Assembly (NCBI GenBank): GCA_947462335.1
Contig: OX381709.1
Coordinates: 40,604,904-40,668,903, forward strand
Direction: 5' to 3'
Source of the DNA: Harmothoe impar
Lineage: Eukaryota; Annelida; Polychaeta; Phyllodocida; Polynoidae
DNA: 64,000 bases
Below the pieces are notes generated by a model, which did no database searches, had not been told where the DNA came from, and saw only the letters and a program-made list of their open reading frames with translations. The translations under genes were made by a program, and so were the position numbers. How positions within the stretch are numbered: the first letter of the stretch is position 1; every line of letters begins with the position of its first letter. Of this stretch, positions 1 to 9,819 are shown one piece after another.

Positions 1-60
1 TGTTAAATTTACAGTTGAGATTTCGTTAAATCTCACCAAACCAGCGTACAAGGGATGTTT

Positions 61-255
61 ATTATATTATTAAAAATCGGGGCTGTGCCCCGAACCCCCT
101 TTCATTCTTTTTCTTTTCTTCCTCTCCTTTGACTTTGCTGGTTAAACTGTGTAGAACTATATTATATTGTTAAAAGTCGGGGGCTGTGCCCCCGAACCCC
201 CCTTTCCTTCTTTTTTTCCCATTCTTTTCTTTGATGGTCAAACTATGTGGAAGGT
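61..255. repeat. two tandem copies of a ~98-bp unit with GC hairpin
   Basis: Two consecutive units, roughly 61-157 and 158-255, share an ATTATATT.TTAAAA start, a perfect short hairpin (GGGGGCTGTGCCCCC in the second copy, GGGGCTGTGCCCC in the first), a pyrimidine-rich stretch, and a shared end (GGT.AAACTGTGTAGAA / GGTCAAACTATGTGGAA). No coding potential is seen. Probably part of a dispersed repeat that continues left of the window. Confidence 0.6.
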
Positions 256-284
256 TATATTAATAAGTAACATAAACAGTTGTC

Positions 285-382
285 TGCTTCCGAAATGCAT
301 TGCTTCTGAAATGTCTTGTAGGTTGCTTCCGAAATATACTGCTTCCGAAATGTCTGCATCCGATCTGTCCTTGCTTCCGAAA
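285..382. repeat. short irregular array of TGCTTCCGAAAT motifs
   Basis: The dodecamer TGCTTCCGAAAT or a one-base variant occurs about six times in roughly 95 bp at irregular spacing of 16-30 bp. It produces apparent open frames on both strands (167-439, 260-658, 300-662), which I treat as chance. Confidence 0.5.
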
Positions 383-1000
383 GTACCAGTTACCGTTGAG
401 GTGCCTTGGTCCTGGAATCGTTGGATCGTATCGCACTAACTTAAGCTTAGATCGTAGAGGCTCAAGCTGTCTTTGGGGACCTAACTCAGCTCGCCTGTGG
501 GATACTAGTGATACGATCCAAGCCCAAGCCAAGGCACCACTCTTGTCAGTCTCCTGGAGAAACCATTCAGAAATTTTGACAGAATCAGAAATCAACACGG
601 GCCTCTCCTCTCTGACTGCCCGGGTGCCGGGACCTCTGCCTCTCATTACTAGTCTCAATTAATTTACCGGAAACCATCATTCATCTCATTCATTGGTCCC
701 AAGGCAAGGGCAAGGCTAGGACAAGCCACAAGGCCCACTCCCAATCAGACTCAGTCTGAGTCATTGGCATGTTTATGGGAGTGCCAGTAAAACTGATTGC
801 CACCCGCTGAGTTCAATTCCAGTCTCAAGACCCCGCTAGAGACTACATTTTTCCAGGAGGAGAATACGAGCTGCAGCGGATGCCGGTTACACTAGTAGTT
901 ACAGTTACACTACACAGTACGGTGGCGGTGCAACAGTGCCACATGCTTGGGTCAAATTCACCTAGAATTTCAACATGAAATATAGCTAACTTACTGCTAG
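383..1000. other. no gene recognised
   Basis: Unique-looking sequence. The open frames here are short, overlap on both strands and show no domain. Around 808-832 there is a weak RNA polymerase III B-box-like string (GAGTTCAATTCC), but no convincing A box. Confidence 0.4.
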
Positions 1001-1159
1001 TTGTCGGTGACAGTTGTTCTGAACGAATGTGTATACTTTCTCGAAGACAATTGTGCTTTGGGATGTTCTATTTTAGGTGTTATTTTCGCTTTGTGGTGTG
1101 TTCATTCTTTCATCAAAACGAAAACGCGCCTTTCTGCAGATGTTCAGTGCAGCTATCAG
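1001..1159 (+). CDS. possible upstream exon of the TPR membrane protein
   Basis: A 53-codon open stretch lies between a possible acceptor (CTGCTAG at 994-1000) and a donor (CAG|GTAATAG at 1160). It ends in phase 0, which matches the phase of the next proposed exon at 1644. It encodes a hydrophobic, cysteine-containing segment (core CSILGVIFALWCVHSF) that could be a membrane helix or signal anchor. There is no in-frame ATG and a stop codon immediately precedes it, so it can only be internal or start from an unseen exon. Low confidence. Confidence 0.25.
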
Positions 1160-1643
1160 GTAATAGTTTTGTATAAAATATTATCATTTTTCAAATCTCT
1201 ACCCATCATAGCACAATATATGTATTAAAACAAAAAAGAAATTATTCTCTATTTGATGATTACCAGGCTAGCTTGATCACGTTCTCTTTTTCATATATAG
1301 ATATAATCGAAACTATGTCTTTATCTTGCGACTGCGTCTGTATGTACGGTGTCTTAGGAATAGTATCCGACAGTTCCCTTCAGATCGACGCTTTCACGGT
1401 AGTTTTTCAGTTTTAACTCGTGAATTTTTCCTCTATAGGTTATTATTAGTATGAACTTTGAAATAAGTCATTCGTAGACATTTTGAATATGTTTATGTGG
1501 CCCTGAAGGCGCTAAACGCACATTCAGCGGTGTTGTAGCGGCCCGGTGTTGGTCGAGACGGGATTCACATGCTGACATGGTCATGGGCGTGACCGGTTGG
1601 TGAGGTAGAGTCAAGTGTTCAAGTGTCGCCCTCACAGTTTCAG

Positions 1644-4600
1644 GAGCAGTCAGCTGATCGGTATCAGTGGGTCATTCAGGACACAGCCCAAGCTATAGCA
1701 GGTCACAGCTACATTATGGTGCATCCAGAGGTATGATTATATAAGTAACTATTAGCATATGAATAATAAATATAGATGCAAAAGCGAAAACCGGAATGAT
1801 ACGGTACCGGTTGTTTATGATTATACTGTAGTGTAGGGCCATCAGAATGAAAGTGAGAGTTTACCGTCCACCGCCCGCATGCCTTCAGAGGGGCCGCATG
1901 AAAAGTTCATTATTAATGTATCTTTTCATTATTCATATTTCTTCAAAATTGTACAATTTAAAAAAGATAAACACCCCAGAAGACTTTGGAAATTCAGCTT
2001 TTTAGGGACATCCTCAATAATGAAAAATGAATAATGAAAAAAGGCTGCATCTATTTTTAAAAAGTCTCGGACGGTAAACTCTCACTTTCAGTCTGGTGGC
2101 CTAGCCAGTGGCAGTGTAAAGGCCCGGTCAGACTAGTAAAAATTACGATCCGATTTTGCTACGACTGCCGGAGTTGTGCATGCCAAACTCCCACGATTTT
2201 GAAATCGTACGATTTTGGGCGATTTTTTGCCGATTTTCTAGTCGTAACCCTATGCCAGACTGCACGATTTCTAGTCCCGATTTGGTATTGACAAAATCGG
2301 ATCGTAGCTTTCCCGTTTCTACGACTAGTCTGACCGGGCCTTAAGGCCCGGTCAGACTAGTCAAAATTGCGATCCGATTTTGCTAAGACTGCCAGAGTCG
2401 TGCATGCCAAACTCCTACGATTTTGAAAATCGTGCGATTTTGGGCGATTTTCTAGTCGTAGTCCTATGCCAGACTGCACGATTTTTGGTCCCGATTTTGC
2501 ATGGACAAAATCGGATCGTGACTTTCCCATTTCTGCGACTAGTCTGACCGGGCCTTTAGCGGTGCTAGCCCCCCTTTAAGACTTAAGTTCAGGCTAAGGG
2601 AGTGATCATTCTTTAACAACAGGGCGGGGATGGTGAGTTTCCGCGCGGATCGCGCAAAATTTTTTACCCCCCCCCCGGTCAAGGGGTCAAAAATTTTTAC
2701 CCCCCCTCAGGGTCGAAAATCGGCTCACGCGCGCGCCCTTTGAAGCATAGTAACGCACAGGCTTTTTGGCTCAAAACAGGTTTAATTTTTTTGCCCCCCC
2801 CCCCCAAGAGGGGTCCATATTTTTTTGCCCCCCTCGGTCAAGGGGTCCACATTTTTTTGCCCCCCCCCCCCTGTTGATAATGAATGATCACTCCCTAAGG
2901 GAGTGATCGACCCCCCCCCCCCCCACTACGTTTGGATTTTGAGAAATGACCCCCCCCCCCCGAGCCATGTGTGGTCGCAAGTATCTAAATGAACCATACC
3001 GGTATTTTAATCATGAGCGTACATGACCTCCCACCCCTCTCACCAGCATGGTGGCTCCTCCAGTTATGCCCCCCCCCCCACCGATGGCCTGTTTATTTTT
3101 TATTATGACCCCCCCCCCCCCCCCCCCCCCCCCAGCTGGCAATAAATGCCTCGGCCAGGGAAGATATGTTTTCAAAGATAGCGTTTTTATCTTTAATCAC
3201 AGGCTGAAGAGGCGAAAAAGAAGGGCAATGAATCCGTCAAAGAAAAGAAGTACATCGAAGCAATGCTCCATTACACACAAGCTATCAAGCTGGACCCGAA
3301 AAACCACTTGCTTTATAGTAACCGATCCCTTGCCTTCCTGAAAATGGACCAGTATTATCATGCCATGGAGGATGCATGTAAAGCAATAGAACTGCAACCT
3401 CAATGGCCGAAGGTAAGTTAAATAAATTACCATCGGTTGTTTTTTGTTGTTGTTGTTTTTTTTTTGGGGGGGGGGGGGATGGGAGGTGGGCAGAACATGT
3501 GTGGGCATCTGCGAGATATTTCACATGTCCCCCCGTTAAGTAATAGATAGACTATGGTTATGAAAAGGTATACAGAATTAACCACAGCTTTCTGGTGGGG
3601 CCAGATGAGGGCGAAGCCCAAGTCGCCCAACATGAAAGCTGAGGTTAATCCTACTTACCTTTTCATAACCATTGTCTATCTCTTTTAAACTATGGTATGC
3701 AATATAACCAAGGTGTGAAGTCTATTGTTCTAACCCACCACCGTGGTTTAATGAATAATAGCCATGGCCCATGCAAACCATACAGTGTATCGATATATTG
3801 ATTGTGGTCATCAAGGTGACTGTTTGTTGTGCAGAAGGCGTACCATAAATTCACGGGTAGAAGCCGCGGCTTGTACGCAAATCAAATTCGGCTTAAATTT
3901 GATACCAAACATGTGGCTTAAGATGAGTCAAAAGCGACCTGGGATGTATTTTTATGTGACCTGGCGACCTGGTACAATAATACAAGTGACCTGGCAAATT
4001 TGACTATAGGCTAGCCTAAATGGCCTAAAGAAGTGACTTTATTAGCTGGGGCCCTTAATTTTGGCGACTTTCCGACTTAAGGGGGGACCCCGCTGCACCC
4101 CCAAACATATATATATATATAGGGGATGGCTTTGATATATACAAGGGTCTTTAGAAGTATACCACAGTACTAAGTCGCAATAATCAGACTCTGGTTTATA
4201 GGATTTATCAAAATACGGCTTGTCTCCAATTTATCACAAATATTCCTATTTTTCTTCTTTGATTAGGGCTATTTCCGCAAGGGAGAAGTTGAAAATACTA
4301 CAGAACACTTCAGCGAAGCGCTGTCATCCTTTAGAGTAAGTAACATTGTTTTTATTGTCACTCCACATGTTTTGTCCTGTCATCACTGCTTAGACTATTT
4401 AGGACCACATTAGTAACGGTACGGCTCTCATGATGCAGTTCACCCGAGGCGATTTTGTTGGGTCCTGGTCGGTAGTTACGTTCCCGCCCTGCGCCATGTT
4501 GTTCTCCCGCTATAAGTTCGGGTCACCCCCAACCGAGACAGGCAGGCCTATGGTGCAGCAGCGAAGCTGCTGGTATTATAAAAAGACACCCATGGTTTGT

Positions 4601-6532
4601 CTGAACCTTAAAGGATTCGAGTATACATGTATACGTATTACATATTTTTTTATATGTCATCTTTAAATTTAATTGGAATTATAGTTTACTTATGCCCTTG
4701 TACCGGATATTTCGTGTGATGAAAGCATGCTACTGTAAAAGAAATTACGTTTGTTTCATCTGTCCTAATCCCTATCAAAGGGCGCGAGGTTGATTTAACT
4801 TGATTAGCTAACTTAAATTAGCATTTGTGTTTATCTAACTGCAGCAAGGTTTGATGGTGGATCCAGATGACATAGGCTTACAAGATGCTGTTGTCAAAGT
4901 ATCGAAAAAACTGAAAGAGCAAAGAACAAGTAAGTGCACTTTTTCTTGTCAAGTCAAACTTAGAATACGACAGACTTTATTTCTATATTTATCATGATCT
5001 ATAAATAAATGTGCCGTTAAAGAAATCTTTCTTTGTACAACCCAACCATTATTACCGTTTGGCCATAAGAAACAACATGGGCCGTAAATGATAGTAGCCA
5101 ATGATAGTTAAATTGTTATCAGCTATCTTTATCATTCAGTCTCAGTGTGTCTATTCATTTGTCTTATGTACAGTTGTATATCTCTTGCAGAGGAAGGAAG
5201 GATCCCCCTCTTTGGCCTCCTTGGTGGAATCCTATTTGGTTTGTTGATCGTCGTAGGAGATGAGGTTCTTACAAAGAAACCAACATTAAATGTAAGGATT
5301 GTGGAAACTCTGGATGACGCACCTACTCTTCCATAAGGGATGCCGAGTCTCCAATTAAATTAGATATATCACAGGGTTCTCCCCCATGCTGCAATGACAC
5401 CCATTTTAAGATTTTTTTATTTTCAAAAAAAATCACTTACGTCGCACCGGGGTTCTGACTTGTGCAAGCCGCGGCTTCTCCACAAGAATTTACGGTGTGA
5501 TTTTTGAGTCATGGAGGACCCAGTATTTACCAATATTCTATAATCTAATTCCCTATACTATACAAGATTCCCAAACCATACTTCGTCCGTTAGCTGCAAA
5601 TGGTAGTGGGAAAGATCAATTTGGGGAAGCGGAGAGGGGAGCAAATATTACCATATATATATGCATGTCAGCATACACAGATACAGCGATTAGAAGCTTT
5701 ACATATGTCACAAAGACAACAATTCATGGTATTCATACTTTTCTCTCCTTTGACTTTAGACAAGCAAACTAATAGAAAAATACCCTCATTTTGCAGCATA
5801 TCATTTTGAAAGTGATCGTCTTCCTAGCATGCACAGGGCTCGCTTATGTCATGGCAAAGGGATACAGGTATGTGGACATGGTTCTTTTTAGGTCTCATTC
5901 TCGAAGGTTGGAAATAACCGAAACTACTATAATTTAGGAAATAGGTATCTTTCTATCTTCATATGTTTTAACGTTCTACTAGTAGGTTTTAGCTGAACTG
6001 ATTAAGGTAAATGTTGCTTTAGAACAGACATTACTTACATTGTATTTCTCTAAAATACGTGGTCAATATTTTTTTTTGTTGCAATAAGGTACCTGATCCG
6101 ATCTCAACGGGATTCATTGTTAGACGCTCCGATCGATCTCTTCACGGGTAAGCTCATCTTTAAGTTCAATTTAAAAAACAAAACAAATAAAAAGCTCAAT
6201 GTGGGCATTAAAACTGCATTCAAACCAGGGGTTACCATAGTAATTACCCAATACTGTTCTAGTCAAATAAGGAGAAGCTCGTTATTGATGATAGTGCTGC
6301 TTTAAACGACCTGATTAATATCTAAGTGTTTCTATATATGACCAATAGTCTCCCTTTAGAATAACCCATCCATCTTTCTCGTGTCCTTTATAATCCAGGT
6401 GAAAAGGAGAAATCATCGATACCTAAACCTAACAGTAACGCTGAACCCGAGGACGTCAGTATTCCATCCACTAAGGCCAGGAAAGGTGGCTCTGCTGCGG
6501 GCAGACAGAGGTATAAGATGGGCAAGTCGTGA
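1644..6532 (+). CDS. TPR-repeat protein with C-terminal membrane segments, eight exons
   Basis: Exons read as 1644-1730, 3203-3412, 4267-4335, 4845-4929, 5191-5291, 5797-5867, 6089-6147 and 6399-6532 (TGA). All junctions are GT/AG and the phases agree throughout, giving 271 residues without the missing start. Exon 2 encodes a tetratricopeptide unit (EEAKKKGNESVKEKKYIEA, then AIKLDPKN and SNRSLAFLKM), and exon 3 continues it (GYFRKGEV). TPRs of this STIP1-like type bind C-terminal peptides of chaperones, which is family knowledge. Exons 5 and 6 encode two hydrophobic stretches (LFGLLGGILFGLLIVVG and ILKVIVFLACTGLAYVMA), so the protein is probably anchored in a membrane with the TPRs and basic tail (ending RYKMGKS) exposed. 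The first exon is uncertain; exon 1 is the least secure. I do not recognise a specific orthologue. Confidence 0.75.
1832..2104. mobile_element. MITE-like inverted repeat, ~270 bp
   Basis: Left arm at about 1834-1874 (GGCCATCAGAATGAAAGTGA then GAGTTTACCGTCC) is repeated inverted at about 2066-2103 (GGACGGTAAACTCTCACTTT then CAGTCTGGTGGCC). The interior is AT-rich with its own inverted arms around TTCATTATT. No coding capacity. A non-autonomous DNA transposon is the simplest reading. It lies in an intron of the TPR gene. Confidence 0.7.
2121..2556. mobile_element. two tandem copies of a ~215-bp MITE with GGCCCGGTCAGACTAGT ends
   Basis: Copy 1 (about 2121-2342) and copy 2 (about 2343-2556) each start with GGCCCGGTCAGACTAGT and end with ACTAGTCTGACCGGGCC, a near-perfect 17-bp terminal inverted repeat. 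Both interiors contain several short inverted CGATTTT/AAAATCG blocks. The copies abut through AAGGCCC, so one may have inserted at the end of the other. No open frame of note. Confidence 0.8.
2592..2912. mobile_element. poly-C inverted-repeat element, GGGAGTGATCATT ends
   Basis: The left end GGGAGTGATCATTCTTTAAC is matched inverted by AATGAATGATCACTCCC near 2877-2898. The inside consists of C9-C11 runs alternating with GGTCAAGGGGTC and AAAATTTTTT blocks and a GCGCGC patch. A second copy with the same ends lies at about 21.05-21.39 kb. Long C runs make the assembly less certain here. Confidence 0.7.
2905..3135. repeat. poly-C rich tract in TPR gene intron
   Basis: Runs of 9 to about 22 C residues (the longest around 3110-3133) separate short unique pieces. 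An open frame at 3048-3341 exists only because these runs read as poly-proline. It is not a gene, although its end overlaps the real TPR exon in another frame. Confidence 0.7.
3545..3684. mobile_element. short hairpin MITE, ~140 bp
   Basis: The arm AGATAGACTATGGTTATGAA (3546-3565) is repeated inverted as TTCATAACCATTGTCTATCT (about 3661-3681). The loop contains a second short inverted pair around AACCACAGCTTTC/GAAAGCTGAGGTT. Intronic, no coding capacity. Confidence 0.7.
4105..4250. repeat. (AT)n plus a dispersed repeat shared with 13.3 kb
   Basis: An ATATATATATAT stretch at 4107-4121 is followed by a segment (TACAAGGGTCTTT, CAGTACTAAGTCGCAAT, CAGAC, GGTTATAGG-like) that recurs at about 13.30-13.39 kb (TACAAGGGTTTTT, CAGTACTAAAATCGCAAT). 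Two members of one dispersed family. Confidence 0.55.
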
Positions 6533-9500
6533 TCACCAACCACTCCACAGCTACTCATCAGTATCCACCGTCTATACGCATGCCATTGGAGACTACAACA
6601 CTTGTGATCATTTATAAAGAAACCGTGTCTTTCTGGTGGTAATGCAGTATTACAAATGTATGTTTAAAAGTATGGCCACGTCAATGACTTTATTTCAATA
6701 ATTGAAAGTGTGTTACTATCTGAGGTGGCATTCAATAGTGGACTTTCCACTTTGTGAGGAACTGCGAAAGGCATATTTAAAACCGAATAAGATATTTTGT
6801 TCAACAATGAAGTGTATTTGGCGCTTGAATGTTGAATCGTGAATAGTAACAGTGAATGTATTTTTCTGAATACTTTACCGAAGGAAGCTTTTTTAACATT
6901 TACAGCAAGTCTTACCACGTCGCCATTGTTGATTGGTGGCCGTTGAAATTAATGTTTTTTTTAATGTAAGGACACATTTGGTGCGTTCGGTAGGCGACAA
7001 ATTACCCACTTTAGTAAGACACTAAACCAGCGTGACAGTAGCTTCTGCTAGTGTTGCAAGTAACAGGCTTCAGTAAACTTAAGCTCGTGCCTTGCAAGAC
7101 TAAATACAATGCATTTTGGAAGTTACAGTCACGCCGGTTTAGTGTCTTACTAAAGTGGGTAATTTGACGCCTAACGAACACACCAATAAGTGATTTGGTT
7201 CTGTCCATGATGTCGGTAATTTTAATTACCCCGCAGGAACAATTTGGGTAAAAAAGACAACGTTAAATGTACTGTGGTGTGATATGTGGGGGTGTATGGT
7301 ATATGGAACAGCTATTCCTGAACCAGATGGTCTCTTTTAACTGTATGCATGACATGCGCAGATATGTTTTCTACTGCCCAATAATAATTATTGTATTGTG
7401 TTATAAACCTAATTTTAGTTTTGTATTCCACCCGCATGTGATGCACCGGAGTTTGTATACAAACCACTATGAACAGTCTCATATAGATTCTTTGTCTGGT
7501 GTAGGAGCAACCACCATAGCTCCATTCAGTTGAAGCTACATACTGAGCTGGTAATGCATTGGAACAATTTATGGGTGTTTGAATGTCTATAAATATGTAT
7601 TCAAATCATGACAGATTCGTCCATGACAGTGTTGTAGGTACTGGTTGCAAGGAAATCGGTGCATATTCTAAGACTCATAGTTTCCGTGCACATAGTATTT
7701 CTACAGGACTTAGGCCGCTTAGAAAAAATGATCAGTTTTACGGATACTTTTCTGAAAAAAGTGGTGAGGGCGGGAGGCTTTTTATTTTTATTTTTATTTT
7801 GTTTTTGGTTGACGAGGGAGGTCCTTTTTTTTTTTTTACTCAATATCGTTTCTAATATACTATTTCTATATGTTACCATACAGAAATTCAATTATTAACC
7901 ATGTAATTGATATGCCCAAGTTAAAACATAGGAATAAGGAACAATATGCTACTTTAATTACGTTTCTAAACCAAATAATAGCTGAGATATGAATTCTTTT
8001 TTTTGAGGGGGCATTATTTTTGGTGATGCGTATTCATTTTGAGGAAAAATGGAATAAAAAGCAGTGATGCGGCCCCTTATAAGTGATGCGGGCGGTGTCT
8101 GTAAAGCTGATAAAAAAATTTAAGTGGCCTTACCCTTTACTTTTGAATTCTAACAATATTGAGTTACAGCGTTCAGAACGTATCTATCTACCTTTTTGGT
8201 GTAAACAGGTATCGTACATATCAAATCAACCAAACTATAAAGGCGTGTATGTGTGTGCATGTATTGAAGGGTTTTTGTTGGGGAGTCCAGTGTTTCTCTG
8301 AAAGTATTACAGTTCTATATTCCATGAGAAACATACAATATAGATGTAACAGGATGACTACATTTTACAGCATTGCATACTGCCAGTATGATGTATTGGG
8401 TCCATGGTGGTACTTGAAATCCATAAGTTTTATGTGGAATTTCTAAGAACAACTTTTATATATGTATATCACAATAATTTACTTGAAACCATGTATCATC
8501 CCTCATACCATCGACTTATCTTCCAGTACAGAATGCAAAGCGTTCAAAAGTGTTGGTTGCGTGGTCATAACATGAATATATTACTCACAGTAACCTAATG
8601 TCATCTTCATGCTCTTATTGATGTGATTCTGATGTGCCTAATCTGACAATGATATTTTTGTCTCATTCACCTAAAATATTGCCTCCTTCTGTTGTTGGAT
8701 TTTAATATCAATTTAAACGTGGATATTCAAGGGAACAGCATTATTGTTACCAATCACCGTATTATGAATGTTCTGTTACACCAATTCGTTGTTAAATGAT
8801 TGTAATGTTTAATATTTGCATAACTGATAATAAAATAATTCATACGCCGGTATGTAATTTTATAATACAAATGTACTACTAGTTCCCAAGTCTGTATTAA
8901 TAATGCAACCCTAATTGTATTACCGATCCATTGACTCAGACAAGCATTACCTGCGGGAGATTCAAAGTACGAGAAACATGCCCTCGGTGCGGGCTATAGG
9001 GCTTGCCTGAACTGAGGTTGCGGGTTTTACAAGGGTTTTAGGAAATGTACTGTAAGTTAGTACCGTAAGTTCTCAGTTAAAGCCGTGGCTAGTACGTGAG
9101 TCAGATCGCCAGTGTGGCCTACTGGATCGGCCCAAACATCCAGATTTATCATTCTAACCCGAATATACAAATGTAGTTAAATCCGTACCTGGGGTCTTAT
9201 AATTAAACGTTTTAGTTTAGTACGGCACTATGCTTCTAAACCAGCTTGTATAACCCGCCCCTGACGGGTAATATTCTATAACCCGCACATGGAGTTCATA
9301 CATGATAGTGGCGCTCCCCAAAAATAATGCGATACCCAGGGTACCGGCTACCGCCGTTTTAAGAGCCCGGTGTTCATAGATTTGGAGGCCTCTATACCAC
9401 CAACCCTTATACAAGAAGTGCTTTAATATGTAAAGCCTGGTGCTTGAACGCGACCAATTAAATTAAACCAATTCTCTTTGTTTGGGGCGCAGTGTACACA

Positions 9501-9819
9501 GGACAATTTTCACTTTTCGTCTTCATTGTGCGTCACATTCGGCATTTATATATTTTTCATACAAGAGACAATGCATTTCAAAGAAGCCACAAAAATCATT
9601 TGAAGGCACAATTTGCTCGATAACGGGCATTTTAATCAAATTTTATTTAAGATTCCCCAAAAAAGAACTAATGAATTGAATATTGTATTTTATCGCTTTT
9701 ATTTAGGGTTGACTCGGATTCCTATGGTTAGTTCATTAGGCACAGTGATTCATGTATGTACAGTTATATTGTAAAATTCACATATTAAAAAAAATTATTT
9801 ATATCTTTAACGGCCAGTT
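6533..9819. other. spacer between convergent genes; no gene recognised
   Basis: About 3.3 kb between the TPR gene stop and the TRMT1 stop. It holds the inverted-repeat element at 6979-7188, T-rich runs (7780-7840) and AT-rich sequence with many short chance frames. AATAAA-like strings near 8830 (+) and an inverted copy near 9690-9700 (-, a plausible TRMT1 polyadenylation signal) are present. A GC-richer patch at 9240-9400 has no recognisable product. Confidence 0.5.
6979..7188. mobile_element. MITE with ~55-bp terminal inverted repeats
   Basis: The left arm begins TGGTGCGTTCGGTAGGCG and runs through ATTACCCACTTTAGTAAGAC to CAGCGTGAC. The right arm is its inverse, starting GTCACGCCGG and ending CCTAACGAACACACCA. 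Arms are about 55-58 bp with a few mismatches; the loop is about 95 bp. Confidence 0.8.

Noticed and set aside
808..832. tRNA-derived SINE (B-box-like string)
   Set aside because: The B box has mismatches and no A box lies at the right distance.
3048..3341. 97-codon frame with poly-proline
   Set aside because: C runs in an intron; only its last part overlaps the real TPR exon and in a different frame.
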